From NCBI GenBank assembly GCA_025766275.1, contig JAFKAC010000007.1, positions 2,294,001 through 2,358,000 on the forward strand: a stretch of DNA of 64,000 nt, given 5' to 3'. Below the pieces are notes generated by a model. The model did no database searches and had not been told where the DNA came from. It saw only the letters and a list, made by a program, of their open reading frames with translations. The translations under genes were made by a program, and so were the position numbers. Shown here piece by piece: positions 12,359 through 24,408 of the stretch. The stretch's first letter is position 1; each line of letters starts with the position of its first letter. The stretch is from Lactarius indigo. Lineage: Eukaryota; Basidiomycota; Agaricomycetes; Russulales; Russulaceae.

Positions 12359-15300
12359 TTACTCGTCCGCGGGCGCCAACCAGCCCTCGCCTTCGGGCAA
12401 CATCATACCTGAGAAAAAAAGGAGCGATATTCAGAGATCGCAGAATATCGAACGACGCGCGCCAGCTGGCTTACTGAGTCGTCCGTAGATGTCCTCGATG
12501 AGCACCCGGCGGAGGTAGTTCGCGACCGGCGTGAGACGGCCCATCGCCAATTTCTTGCTCTTCGGCGCGTAATGCGGTATCCTACGACGGGGTCCATCAG
12601 CACTGACTTGTAAAGAAGGAGGTAGAGGGGGACGTACACGTGCGTCGGGTGACGTGCGAGCTCCAAAAGCTGTGCGACGCGACGACGCGCGCCGGCGCGC
12701 TCATCCCCATCCGCGACCGTTCCAGCATAGCGCTCCTCGAGCTCTGCGACGCGCGCGACGATCTCGTCCATGCGCAGCGCGGCCTCGTCGCGGAAGCCGA
12801 GGTACTGCGAGACGCCATAAAAGCCCGGGAGCACTTCGACGCGCGAGACGACGTAGCGGTCCGCGTCGTCCACGTATGGCACGGGCAGTACCCTCGTCGT
12901 CAGGAACACCCCGAACGCCGGTAGCGACGGCCACTGCCGCAGGAAACCTGAGAATAGTGTGAGCAAGGGGGCTGAAGGAAGGGCGCGCGCATGCGTTTGC
13001 GTACTGGTGAAGGAGGGCGGCACGCCGCGCTCGTGCGAGACACCGTGGAAGATGGCGAGAAGGTTCAAGCGCGCGATCACGCGGCGGTCCTCGCCCTCCG
13101 CACCTTTCGCGTCTGGGAGAGGGGGAGTGACGAAGTACAGGGTCTTGTTGCAGCGGTCGCTGTCGCCCTGCTCCTGCAGCGCGACGAACTCGCCTTCCTC
13201 ACGCTTCTCCGAATCGCCAAAGATCGCACCTGCGCCCTCGGGCACAATGAACCCTTCGATGCGCTTGCGGCTCTTGCGGTCAAACTGGTCCTCGAGGCCC
13301 TATAAGACAAAAAAAAGTACTCAACGTCGTCGTCATCGTGGGATAAGTGAGGGTGAATTTTTACCTTGGCCCAGGTCCAGAATGACATGAGTGAGAGACT
13401 GGGGCCGGGTGGGATGTACCGTTAGTTACCTTAGCCCCAACAGGCGAAAAAACCTCACAGAATAACGCCGAGCATGAGCGGCACCCACGCCCCATGAGGA
13501 ATCTTCTTCAACGACGCGCCCCAGAAGAGACCTGACAGGACGTCAGCGCTAGCGCACACTGGGTAAACATCGCTCACCATCCAAGAAACCAAAGAAACCC
13601 AAAAATATAATCGGGAGAATGAGCGGAAGGTGCTTGACGTAGCGCATCTGTAGTGCGACGAGCACGGTGGTCGTGAACATGACTGTTGCGACGGCAAATC
13701 CGTAGGCGTTCGTGAGTTGCGTGGCGTTGTTAAACGCGGCGACAATGATGATCGTTGCTAACATAACTGGTGGCCAGGTTTTGCCATCGTCTCTTTGAGA
13801 GAAAAACTCCAAGACTTACGGATCCAATTGACGACAGGGATATAAAGTTGACCCTCAGTCTTGTCCGACGTGTGAATCATATGCATCCTGAAACAATACC
13901 CTTGAGTAAACACCACCCAGGAAGGAGGGATATGTACGTACGGAGGTAGACTGCGCATGTTGACGAGCTGCTGTACTAAGGAGAAAGACGCGGTGACCAG
14001 AGCTTGAGAGGCGATAAGCGTAGCGAGGATTGCATATGTAAAAAGAACCCAGAATAGTGGTCCGTTGTGTTTTCCCGGAATGGTACGGTAGAAGATGTTT
14101 GAGATGACATCTTCTCCGTTGACGATGAGCCGAGCGCCCTGACCGAGGTAGGCCAGCACGAGTGATGGGTATACGAGAGAAGTAAAAGATATCTGTGCAA
14201 GGTCAATGGAAGCGCGATGGAGACAAAGATTCAGACGTACCTGAATTGAAATCATGTTGAACTGCCCAAGGCTACAGGCAACGTTTAATGGATACGCTAT
14301 TGGAATCGATGAAGCAACTTACTTGGCAAAAAGTGCCTCGCAACCAGTAACGGCAAGTAGAACACCTGCAAGTGTGTCGTAATTCCCGGTGCGCACAAAA
14401 TCTTTCACATTTACTCAATCAGACGCAGAGAAAAGTGCAGAAGTTCCATATACTTACACATGACAGCCCGCGACGGATCAAATGCGCGGAAGATACCAGG
14501 ATGCTTTGTGATATTGTAAATCCCCGTTCCGGCGAGGAGGAGCAACCACGTGAAGGTGACTACCAGGCTTTGTGAGGGGAGTTAACAGGACACAAAAAAA
14601 TGCTGCATGCATACTAGGTGCAAAGAAGAACGACAGACGTGCGGTGCCTAGTGGTTGTGAGAGGAACAATACAAGCAAGAATGCCTGCCAGGAGATCAGA
14701 CATAAAAAACGAGCAGGAGTAGAGCGAAACGCACTATCGAGATGGAAACGACGTGCTCCGACACACTAGGCTTGGCGACAGCTAATCCGGGTGTATCTGA
14801 GCGGGCTGCACTGGATCAGTTTTGCAAGTGGCTCACCAATGCCTCCAACTGCGCTCGTGACCGATACGGCAGCGGTCAGAACACCGTCGGCCATTGTCAA
14901 ACTTGTGCCGAAGAGGGCCTTTGTTATGTTAAGCACAATCACCATCCCAGGAGGAAAAAAAGTACCCATATCAACATAGGCCACCGAAAAGATTTGGGTG
15001 GCTTGATATCATCGCGCCTCTTTTTTCCAGCCATCATCGAGTCGTGCGTAGGGGTGCTTTCGAAAAACTTCGGGGGATAGATCCCTTGATACAGCGCAAA
15101 AGTTCCACCCTCGCCTGAAGAACCGAAAATACGTGAGATTTTGCAGTGCACACAAGAACACGTGCGCTACCTTCATGAGTACCGAAGTGCAAGCATATAA
15201 GGACCTAGGTTACGGTGTTAACACAGATTAGTGCAAAAAGAAGGGGGGGAGGTGACCAACATATTTGCATAACGGTAGAAGAGTCAAAGACCAAATGATG

Positions 15301-15580
15301 GCACTGATGCATCCTATAACATCCTCCTTTGGAGGCACGGGGCCGGACGACGACCAGATGCCATTGAGCACGTACAAAGGTGACGTCCCGATGTCCGAGT
15401 ATATGATCCCTGGGTGAGACGGGTGTTACTGTGGGTATCACGTACGAGAACCAGGTGGGACAACGGCATACCGAGCGTCTGAAAGCTGAGTATGGCCAAT
15501 CCCATACCAGCCGCGTGCAGCGGGCGGCGCTTTGGGTGGTCAGGTTTGAGAATGGTAGAGCTGGCAGAAGACGTGGACAT
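12359..15580 (-). CDS. KUP/HAK-family potassium uptake transporter (one apparent frameshift near 3' end)
   Basis: Multi-exon plasma-membrane K+ transporter. The first in-frame ATG is at 15578-15580 (MSTSSASSTILKPDHPKRRP). Exons read ILSFQTLG joined to GIIYSDIGTSPLYVLNGIWS, the KUP signature near the first membrane helix. Then come SLTLLPLCKYV, GEGGTFALYQGIYPP, ITKALFGTSLTMADGVLTAA, SAVGGIGEPLAKLI, LYLGQGARL-type and NATQLTNAYGFAVATVMFTT membrane blocks, and the soluble C-terminus with GFYGVSQYLGFRDEA and DPVVGYR. After DPVVGYRI the frame is lost. The homologous sequence resumes in another frame as PKSKKLAMGRLTPVANYLRR, VLIEDIYGRL, an intron, and SMMLPEGEGWLAPADE with a TAA at 12359-12361. KUP/HAK proteins carry out high-affinity, probably H+-coupled K+ uptake. 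The shift could be real or a sequence error. Confidence 0.85.
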
Positions 15581-16586
15581 CTCGAGCAAGTGGGTCCTCA
15601 AACCTACAGAAGGTCTCGAGATTTAAGCCCTGTGGATTTTCCACTTTTACTCTTCGAAACGGAAGATACGAAAGACCATGTAATTTCCGTGTCCTGGGAA
15701 TCACGGATGCAGTACGCCTTGACATGACGTTTGATTTCTGTATATTTTCCGAGATTCGGCAAAGTGCGTGTCCTTGTGGCGTGTTGCGAACTTGTCGCAG
15801 ACGCAGAGGGAATTTAGCAATTGGTTGTATAATTCTTCCATTATGGGTACCCCAATAAATGTATCGTAGCGCGGCGCTTCGGTTTGGACGGAGACCATTG
15901 ACAGTCGATACAGTCCTATAGTACGATTGTAGCTCAGCTGAGGGCCTATCGGTATGCAGTATGCCAGTCGGTTCCGTCGATAACAACGCGTTTATGGCCA
16001 AAAAAGTGTCTAGATCTTCTATACGAACTTGCTGAATCCGTATGCCTACGGCTGGACACTCCGAAAGCCTAAGTCGTCAAGTTTTTCGGACCGGACCGGA
16101 CTATTTAGTGGATGATCCATAGCAAGTTGCTTGGCAAGTTGTGAGAAATCTCAACACTATCGAAGAGCAGTCACCTGTTTGAAGATTCGCAACTGACCAG
16201 CACCCGAGCTGCGAGCAGAGTCAGGTCAAGGTACAAGTGCTGTCGTCGCCAAGGCCGTCGCGCACGAGCGGACTTCGACTCGGAGCAGTGCTCCGATTCA
16301 ATTGCAAATCCTGAAATCTGATTGGTGTAGATCCGGTCAGACTTCTGATTCTGAATTTCTTGCCCATTGTTAAACACGCCTACATTATTGTTAGTACAGT
16401 ACTTATGTGAGTCACTCAACGATGTTTTCTTTTCCCTTTTTTCAGGAAACGGGGCCCACCTTGCGTTCTAGCCTCAATTGTTACAATTGTACTACGGGGT
16501 CTCACGTTTTGTCACCGGTTCGTGGACCATTATCACGCCACAGTACATCAATAGTCGCCAGCTTCACCTCTACTTGTTTTTAGGAT
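15581..16586. other. intergenic region upstream of the potassium transporter
   Basis: No gene recognised. It contains the transporter promoter and short frames without motifs. Confidence 0.5.
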
Positions 16587-17520
16587 ATGATTCCCCTCGA
16601 GCTCGTCATCCACAGTCCCCAGGAGTACGTACCACAACTCGATGGTACTGCTGACCCAAAAGCCCTAGGGTCCTGCACCCTTGCCCGCATCGCTTAGGTT
16701 CCCATTGTCCAGCGCCTTGCGCTTTACCACATACAGTACAGTGCAAGTCGACAGAAAAAGTACCTGCTTTGGGAAACTGATGTTTCCCTCCCAATTCGCT
16801 ACATAATCACACAATCGTCGTCGGAGACATTACGTCTATATGCTCGAAATCTCCATTGGCTGTGACAGGCTCGTCACTGCCCTTCCGAGACGTCTCGTCC
16901 TCTTTCCGGCTCCGTTACTTTGATCCCTCATTGTCCGCGGTTCTTCAGTGCTGTACTAGCTCGTGTTCAATCTGGAGTATCGCAAGCTTCAGGCACCGGC
17001 CCTGTCTCCAAGACACCATTACGACTTCAGGTACCCGAAATTGACACCACCGACGTACCGCAGCCTCTCCAATGATTCAACATGGCCCACTATTTGATTT
17101 TTCCGCCTGTGCGGGCTGAGTATCCCCCTCATGTTCGACGAGTTCCGCCTCTCCGAGAATGCCCGGGGAACTAGGACGCCACTTGTAGATACCCCGTGGC
17201 CATTACGCGTGCTCGGCCTTGGAGCACCATTCGCACAACTCCAGCAACTAACGATATTTGCTGCCCAGGGCGTGTTTCATCCATTGGGTTACGTACCAGG
17301 GCCCTTCTCGGCCGTGGAGGAGCTCGTCCTTTGCCAACTCCTTCTATTCTCATACCCACCCAGTCATACTATGCCTGTGTCAAGTGCCTTGAAATTACTG
17401 CACACTGCACAACTTGGAGAGCGCAATCGTAGACAGATTGTGACTATGAGCCACCATTACGCCTCAGATGCCGAGAACGGGGGTGCAACTAGGGTGCGGT
17501 TTTGTGGTAGATCCGCGTGA
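16587..17520 (+). pseudogene. decayed F-box gene relic
   Basis: A degenerate frame reads DMIPLELVIHSPQEY, DPKALGSCTLARIA, stop, VPIVQR, KKYLLWETDV, IRYIIT, then stops and frame changes. Downstream, the fragments FRLRYFDPSLSAVLQ (about 16910-16960) and VRAEYPPHVRRVPPL remain. In intact agaricomycete F-box genes the corresponding order is PPELVDHI, DxKALGSCxLVCRxWVPxAQR, KKYL, ARYIRSL, LRYFDPSLxAVLQL. The order and spacing match, but stop codons and frame breaks show it is inactive. It is not closely similar to the F-box genes at 43-46 kb. Assignment is from pattern recognition and would need a profile search. Confidence 0.45.
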
Positions 17521-19943
17521 GCGATATGACGGGCCGGTAAGACTCCCTTATACTGACTAACTACCCGCCAAGTCCGAGTTGGAGGATTGATCTTCCCACT
17601 ACCGAAGCTAGAGTATATATTCCCCACGTTTTTCTAATGCGGAGTACTTACTCCGAATGGATTCATGAGTGGACCCCTGCTCCACCATCTCACGACCCCG
17701 GGAATCCCGCGTGGGAGAAGTGTGGTGTCTACTGCTGTGGTCCTCCGATGCAGAGTGTTTCATGAACAAATAATGCGAAACTGACGAGCGTGACATTCGG
17801 AGTGCAGGTCAAGTTACCATTATCTTGCAATTCCTCTGACACTGACTTAGATGACCTCTGAGGTGAGTCCAGGGTGAGTCCCCCTTGAGTCGAAACACCA
17901 TTTATTATGATGCTTACGACCTGACATCCATGTCGCCTCTACGTTCGCTTCTGTACTTGACCTGTATTACAGGGAAATGTTGCGGACAATTGCTGCGCTG
18001 CATCTTGCGTTGATCTTACGGTAATACCTGGTCGTTCCAGACTAAAAAGGGGAAAAGAAACCGTACTTCGTCTCTTCAGTTGCTCAGGGTTCCTCTGCTT
18101 ACAGCACGAATTATGAGATGGGCATTGGGCTGCCTTATCATCTCAGTGGAGTTAAAGTACAGTTACACACCATGAGTGAATGAGTGCATGACTCACTCAC
18201 CAACTCGTAGCGTGCCTGCCTGTCAAACTCTACTTTGCGCGCAACACGATACTTCTCGTTGTTGGGTCATTCAAGGGAATGGGTCGTAATTCCGTATCCC
18301 CATTCAGTCTTCACTTCACAAATGACAAGTTTCGTGCTGTCCCGGTCTAGACGGCCTACATAGAAGGCGCTAGTGGTATGAGTTATTCCAGTTCTTACAC
18401 AAATTAGTCATTGACTGACATTCTCGGCTCGAACTGTGCTGCTTTGCATTTTCAACGCCACTCCGCCGCAATCGTTGGCTCCTCCCCTCTCCCCACTAAG
18501 TACACGTTTTCACTGCAAGTCCAACAGAGTACCCAATACTACGTGAATTACACTATCCCCGAGCCCGGCCCCACAGGAAATGAAGCGCCGGGGCTTCCCG
18601 TGAGAACAAGCGCACCAAATCCGTAAAATTCTGGAACTGTTCTGGAAGGTGGTAGATCTCTTCGGGCCTGCTTCAATAAATCAATAAATCCATCAAAGAT
18701 GTAGAGTGGGCCCTGCTGAATAAGTCATGCTTCTTCTTCCCCGGAAAACCGAGTCTATTTGCCTCGATTCGCCTTCTCAACGTACACTTCTAATCCAGGG
18801 GTTGACCCTACTGTATACAGTAACGCGACGAGGCTGACCGGCCGGTAGAGATCGATTTAGAGAGGAGAAACGGAACGTGCGTTTCTAGTCAATTTGCCCA
18901 ACTACGCCACGCGAGTTTGAGTTGTTGAAAACTGTCGTACAACACATGTGGGGACTATCCGTGCGCATTAAAAAAAAACGGTTGCTCGTTTCTCACATTG
19001 TGTAGACATCAAAAGGGGTTCCTCGGTGACAGGGCCTCGTTGAGAACTGACGATCCCGGTAATTATAACCAGAAAAGGTTCCAGGCGAGAAGCTCACTGT
19101 AATATTGCGTGCGGATCTCGCAGAACTGTAATGTGGACCCGGGGAAACCACCGCCGGAGGCAGATACGATCGCCACTCGACTTGCGTCATGGTGAACACG
19201 CCTAGTAAAAAAAATATTCACAAAAAATATTTGAAGCGAAAATTGCGATGGAGAGAGCTGAATAAGGACAAGCAAAGACCACAAATACTTGCTGCAGGAC
19301 TCGGAACTGTTCAACGGTGGTTCTCCGAGTGATCGCACTGCCACATGATCGCGAAACCACGGGAACAACACTAACAAAAAAAAAAACCACGGAAACAACC
19401 GGTCACGTGTCTATATCCGGCAACTTTTGCTCACTGCACCACCGTGACGGCCATCTCGCGCTTCTGCACTTCACTAAACCGAGTCGTTAGCTACCTCAAG
19501 TCCTGAGGGAATGACTTTTCCTTGTTGATAGTCATTAAATCGTAGACTCACAGGTCGTTGTGACTGCGCTTTCTGGTCACTTTAACTCTTGCTAGTGGTA
19601 TATGCGCACGGATGCTGGTTCACGCCGGTCTCTCGGACACGTCGGACACGTCTCACGTAGTATCTTCAAGTTAAGGCACATCACCGTTGGTTAGGCTGGT
19701 CAGGAGTCCAGGGTTCCGGTCTCCCTTGATCGTTCCAGTGGGTCTCCCGGTCGAGCACAATCCGTCCTACGTCAGCATTACATATGGAATCGGAAGCCTC
19801 TTTACCGTCGCGGTCGTCCTTCTTCTCCGGGCTACTGTAGGCATTCTCCCCTCCACGTGCCCACTGGAAGGCACTGGAGCTACTTAAGATGCAATTGTGG
19901 CATCCCATCTGACCTGCCCCCCTTCCCTGCACTGTATCGAACA
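17521..19943. other. gene-poor region
   Basis: About 2.4 kb without a supportable gene on either strand. Open frames are short and lack motifs or splice structure. It includes the promoter of the FAD oxidase at its right end. Confidence 0.5.
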
Positions 19944-22024
19944 ATGCTCTCCCTTTTTCTTTCTGTGGCTGCCGTTGTATTAGCGATTTCATTGACCAGA
20001 CCTGTTCAAGTAGTTCATGCACGGTGTCGCAATCAGCCAGGAGACCCTGGCTATCCCGCTGCTGCAGATTGGTCCACTCTTAATAACACAATTGGTGGCA
20101 GGCTGATTAGAGTCTTACCATCTGTGGAGGCATGTCGTGAGCTAGGCTGCACTGGGACACAGTGGGCGAGCGGCATTTTCCGACAAACAATCCCTGGTGC
20201 AATGAATGCCGTGAGTGCAATATCTCAACTTGGTCCTGTTTATCACCGCTAAATAAGTGAATGCTTTTTTAGTACAACTGGGAACAGGTGATGCGTTTCC
20301 CGTCAGATTTCTCTTGTACTAGCTAAATGCGTTCGTGATCACAGGATTACACTCCTCCCGCAAAACTCTGCCTGCTGAACGGTACCACCTGTGCTCAGGG
20401 GGATGTCCCGCTTTACGCAGTTAACGCGACAACTGCTCAGCACATACAGGTTAGGACCTTCTACCTGCTAGTTGCGTCGCTAACCTTCTTATACTGCAGG
20501 CGGGCGTACTATTTGCCCAGGCTCATGACCTGCGCGTTGTTATCAAATCCTCTGGCCACGATTATTTAGGTCGTTCTACCGCAAAAAATTCGCTACTTCT
20601 ATGGACAGCATACTTCCAGGACATCACATTTACCGATCACTTCCTTGTGGGCGGCGTGGATCAAGGTTCTGCGATGACAGTTGGTTCGGGCGTTGGTCTC
20701 AAGAGTATATACGCCGCCGCTAAGGCACAAAATAAAATGTTCGTGGGCGGCACTGCTGCGACCGTCTCTGCTGCAGGAGGCTACACCCAGGGTGCTGGGC
20801 ATTCAGCTTTCTCACCCATTTATGGACTCGCCGCGGACAATGTTCTTCGTATGTGTTTCTGTTCCCTTTACATTAAAACGAGCCTCAAAGTAAATCAGAG
20901 TACAGGGTTGTTCTGGCCAACGGTTCTTACGTTGTAGTCAATTCAGCTTCTTTCCCCAATTGTACGTCCACCGTGCCTGGCGCTTGGTGGCGGGCGTCAA
21001 CTAACTCCCACTTTTCCCTGTAGTATTCTGGGCCTTACGTGGAGGTGGCGCCGGCAGTTGGGGGGTGATTATTGATGCCACCTTCCGCACCTTCCCGATT
21101 TTCAGTTCAACCCTGCATACCGTGAATATCCTTACGGCGACGGTGGAACAAACAGGCGATTTGATGACTCTGCACGCCAAACATATCAACGACTGGGATA
21201 ACGTCAGGGCCGGGCAGTACTTCTATCTAACAGCATCGACTACGAATAGCACACTTGCCCTCTCCACGGTCTTCAAAGGCCTCGACGGCGATGCCAGCAA
21301 AGCACAGATGTCTGCTTTCCTATCCAACGCAACTGCACTTGGAGCCATCCTGCAGGGCGAGTCCACAATCACGGCAGCTCCTAATGATATCGTCGGATTC
21401 CCTGACGACCGGTCTGGATATAACGTCATCCTCAGCTCTCGCCTCATTCCCAAATCTACGTATGCTCATGCGCCGTCGAGCGTGGGTGCCGCGTACAAGC
21501 AGCTGCTCTCGCAAGGCATCCAGTCAGTCCTTGGGCACCTCGTCGCTGGTGGTACGTAGCTCCTCACCCATTAAAACCTACATCCAGGCTGACCATTGAC
21601 ATAGGTCAGGTCTCTGCCAACGCAAATATTGATTCCGCGATCCACCCCGCATGGCGGACAGCCAAGACCCATGTACGCTCCCTTTCACCCCTGATAACCC
21701 GGGCCTTCTTCTGATACTGTTCGTTAGATCATCGCAACTCAACGTTGGGACGATACCCTGGCTGCAGCTGATGTCCTGACATTACGCAGGAATTTCACCT
21801 CGATAGTGAGACCTGTCCTTGCGGGCATTGCTGGGGGCTCCTCGAGCGGTAGTTACTCAAACGAGGGCGATGTACTCGAACCAAATCCCCAGGTCACGTT
21901 TTACGGCCCGAACTACGCCCGCCTGAAGAGCATCAAGGCTATTTATGACCCGAACGACCTTTTCATCGTTCCAACAGGCGTCCACAGTGAACACTGGAAC
22001 GCAGATGGCATGTGCACAGTATGA
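19944..22024 (+). CDS. secreted FAD-linked oxidase, BBE / VAO-fold type
   Basis: Multi-exon gene with signal peptide (MLSLFLSVAAVVLAISLTRP, mature protein near ARCRNQPGDPGYP). Spliced blocks: WSTLNNTIGGRLIRVLPSVE; PAKLCLLNGTTCAQGDVPLY; AGVLFAQAHDLRVVIKSSGHDYLGRS; VGSGVGLKSIYAAAK; GGYTQGAGHS; VFWALRGGGAGSWGVI; and a C-terminal BBE block FYGPNYARLKSIKAIYDPND ending GMCTV. This is the FAD_binding_4 plus BBE architecture of isoamyl-alcohol-oxidase, glucooligosaccharide-oxidase and berberine-bridge-like enzymes. The His in SSGHDYLGRS is the expected 8-alpha-histidyl attachment site. The Cys that gives a second covalent FAD bond in many relatives (GGYCQG) is Thr here, so single covalent attachment is inferred. 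The substrate is unknown. Confidence 0.88.
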
Positions 22025-22154
22025 CGAGAGATACCCAATTATGTCTTATTTATTATACCACTGTATATTATTCCCAAGATTATTCCATAATTTCTGTTCA
22101 ATCGTGCTCGGACGGCACGCAAGTCGACACACCTTCCCGGAAATATATTCACAA

Positions 22155-22237
22155 GGGCACATGGTGTAGATGGTTTATCACGCTCGCTTAGCAATCAAAT
22201 ATGCGAGAGGTGTCCGGTTCAATTCCGGATGTGTCCA
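22155..22237 (+). tRNA. tRNA-Ala (anticodon AGC) with a short intron
   Basis: The acceptor stem GGGCACA (22155-22161) pairs with TGTGTCC (22230-22236), followed by discriminator A. The D arm lies in TGGTGTAGATGGTTTATCAC. The anticodon stem CTCGC/GCGAG encloses TTAGCA, an extra AATCAAATA-like stretch, and T. With the canonical seven-base loop TTAGCAT, about 8 nt are left over after position 37, the usual site of eukaryotic tRNA introns. T arm TCCGG-TTCAATT-CCGGA is perfect. A run of eight or nine T residues begins at about 22241 and serves as the RNA polymerase III terminator. Confidence 0.85.
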
Positions 22238-23340
22238 AATTTTTTTTTAAGTATTACCTTTTTTTGTGTCGATTGTCAGTCTAAACTCTAGTACGAAAAC
22301 TTTTCGTTTAAAAATACAGAGAGTCTAGGGCGCATAGGTGCTCGTTTAAAGCAATAAAGATCGTGGTTGCACCGAACGACTATGGCAACACAAAAAGGGG
22401 GTCGAGGTACTCAGGGTGGTATCCACATCCTCACATCACAAAGATCTTGATGGAGTCGCAGAATCTGTCAAATTGAGTGGGTGTGTCATTGAAAATCCCG
22501 CCGGGGCATCCGGTGATAGAACCCATTGTGTGATCCACTTTAAGGGACGCAAACCAACGGTGGGTACATCCAGTCGCTCATGGCAAGCACTGTACACGCC
22601 GAAATTTACCCTGACTGTGATTGGATGATCACAATCTTGTTTTGGCTAAAGAAAATTTGACCTGCGTACAGGCGCAAGTGGAAAAATGAATAGGACGGCA
22701 TGCTTTGGGTGCCGGAGATCGATCTCTATGGACCTCATAGAGGGCGTTAATCGAGACATTCTCGCAGTATGGCTTGGGGACAATGAGGTCGATCGCGGTG
22801 CCAGTAGGATCAAGGCTCTCCCAGTTGACTGCAGCTCAGATCCCATATGTGCTTCACCCACATACCATCCCAAAGTGGTGCGGCATGCTCGTGATCACTG
22901 CGGCACAGAGTTGTTATCTTGTCTCGCGTTCATGTTATCTGATAATCAAAAGGTACAATTGCGTGTCGTGCATTCGAAAAGCTGAAAACTACCGGGGGTC
23001 ATGGGGAATATCGTACAGTGAATCACACCCTCGGAAGGTTCTGTGCCAGCGGGGTTTCGGCGTAGCACCCAAGTTGGGGCCCACTTCCCCCCTCACTGGG
23101 AACACAGAACCACCCCAGATCCACGAGAGAGTAATTGTTGATGACCTGCGCCACGCGGAGAAACTGCGGTCCTCATGGACCTTGGGTGCTATCAACCTCT
23201 GGCGTGTCTCCCTGGGAACTTCCCACTGGTACCGGAGTTAGATGCACCGGTGGGCGGTCGTATGTTTCCGTCTGTAGTAGAGATGCGATCTTTCGATCCG
23301 AATCGACCCTAACCGCGCGTCAACATACAAGGAGGGCAAA
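22238..23340. other. intergenic region after tRNA-Ala
   Basis: About 1.1 kb. Apart from the poly-T terminator at its left end nothing codes recognisably. Confidence 0.55.
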
Positions 23341-23798
23341 TTAAGTGGAGTGGCGGTCGTACCGCGCTTCCAGAACGACGTGAGTCAATGTCTGCATCGG
23401 GGCAGCGCGCAATCGGAACTTTAGCGAGCGAGTAATGGTGTAAGATCCTTTGAATAATACGGAGCGCTGTTCCAGGCGCGTGTTAGGGTGACAGCTGTAG
23501 TGAATCACAAACAATGGCGAACCGAGTCGTCCTCCGGACTAGCAAGGACATCTTCCCAAAGTATATCAACCCGCGTAGCTCCTCCGCGCTGCACCTTGAT
23601 ATGCTCGTCGAATTTCTCAAGCGAGAGCACCTCTCCGTTGACGGTAATCTGCGCATCGGGCGTGAACAGTGTTTGTGTTTGTGGGTCCTGGTCGAGGTTG
23701 TACAGGTCTGTGAACGAGGTTTGCGTCCATGCTTGAACCTGCCTCGACAGGTCGTCGATCGTAGCTTCCGCAGTCGCAGCAGTCTGAGTGGAGGACAT
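23341..23798 (-). CDS. small NTF2/SnoaL-like hypothetical protein
   Basis: Start at MSSTQTAATAEATIDDLSRQ; an in-frame upstream ATG at 23864 is possible. The first exon continues VQAWTQTSFTDLYNLDQDPQ, LFTPDAQITVNGEVLSLEKF and HIKVQRGGATRVDILWEDVL. A second exon in another frame reads RSVLFKGSYTITRSLKFRLR, APMQTLTHVVLEARYDRHST and then TAA at 23341-23343. A 57-nt intron joining DDS to RSV fits, but its GTTCGC donor is weak. The alternation of a helix-rich start, a 'F..DA.I.VNG' strand and a final 'VVLEARY' strand resembles the NTF2-like fold of about 130 residues. No catalytic role can be assigned. Its relation to neighbouring genes is unclear. Confidence 0.5.
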
Positions 23799-24408
23799 TT
23801 GTGAGTTCCGGGCCTGCCGCGGCCCGCTAGCGCAGTCTCCAAAAGCCATTGGACCGTGGGACAAAGTCCGGATTGGCCCGAACTGACGTTCAAAGTATTC
23901 AATCTCAGCCTAACTAGCGATGAGCAGACAGCTCTCCAGCAGGACGAACACTCAAGCAAGACAACCGCTCATCAGAATGGCCTACATTACTTCAGACCAG
24001 CTTTTGGGAGACTGGGCCGTTCGGAATGTCGTCTTGGTGGTAGTCGTCCCTTCCGAATCCACATCAATAAGGGTATATCACTCGGTTCACAGCCATACCA
24101 CAACCACAACCACATCCCAGACCGCCACAGTCCTTGGCGATAAGCTATCCCATCGTACGCGTGATTATGTCCAACTAGTCGTGAACCACCGTCGTTGTTC
24201 CTGGCCACGGTAGTAAAAGGGCCAAAGCGCTGTTCCTTTGTCTTCCACTTTTGTGACTCAGAATCTTCAACTCAGCGTATCCACACTTCCTTTCATTCGG
24301 CTACTGTGGCTTGTGCCGTGCGATGCTCAATGCAAATATAACTGGAAGCAACCCTGGTTTGGGTCCGCCACCTCTCTTTTGACACCTTATATCTCACCCA
24401 GCTCGACG

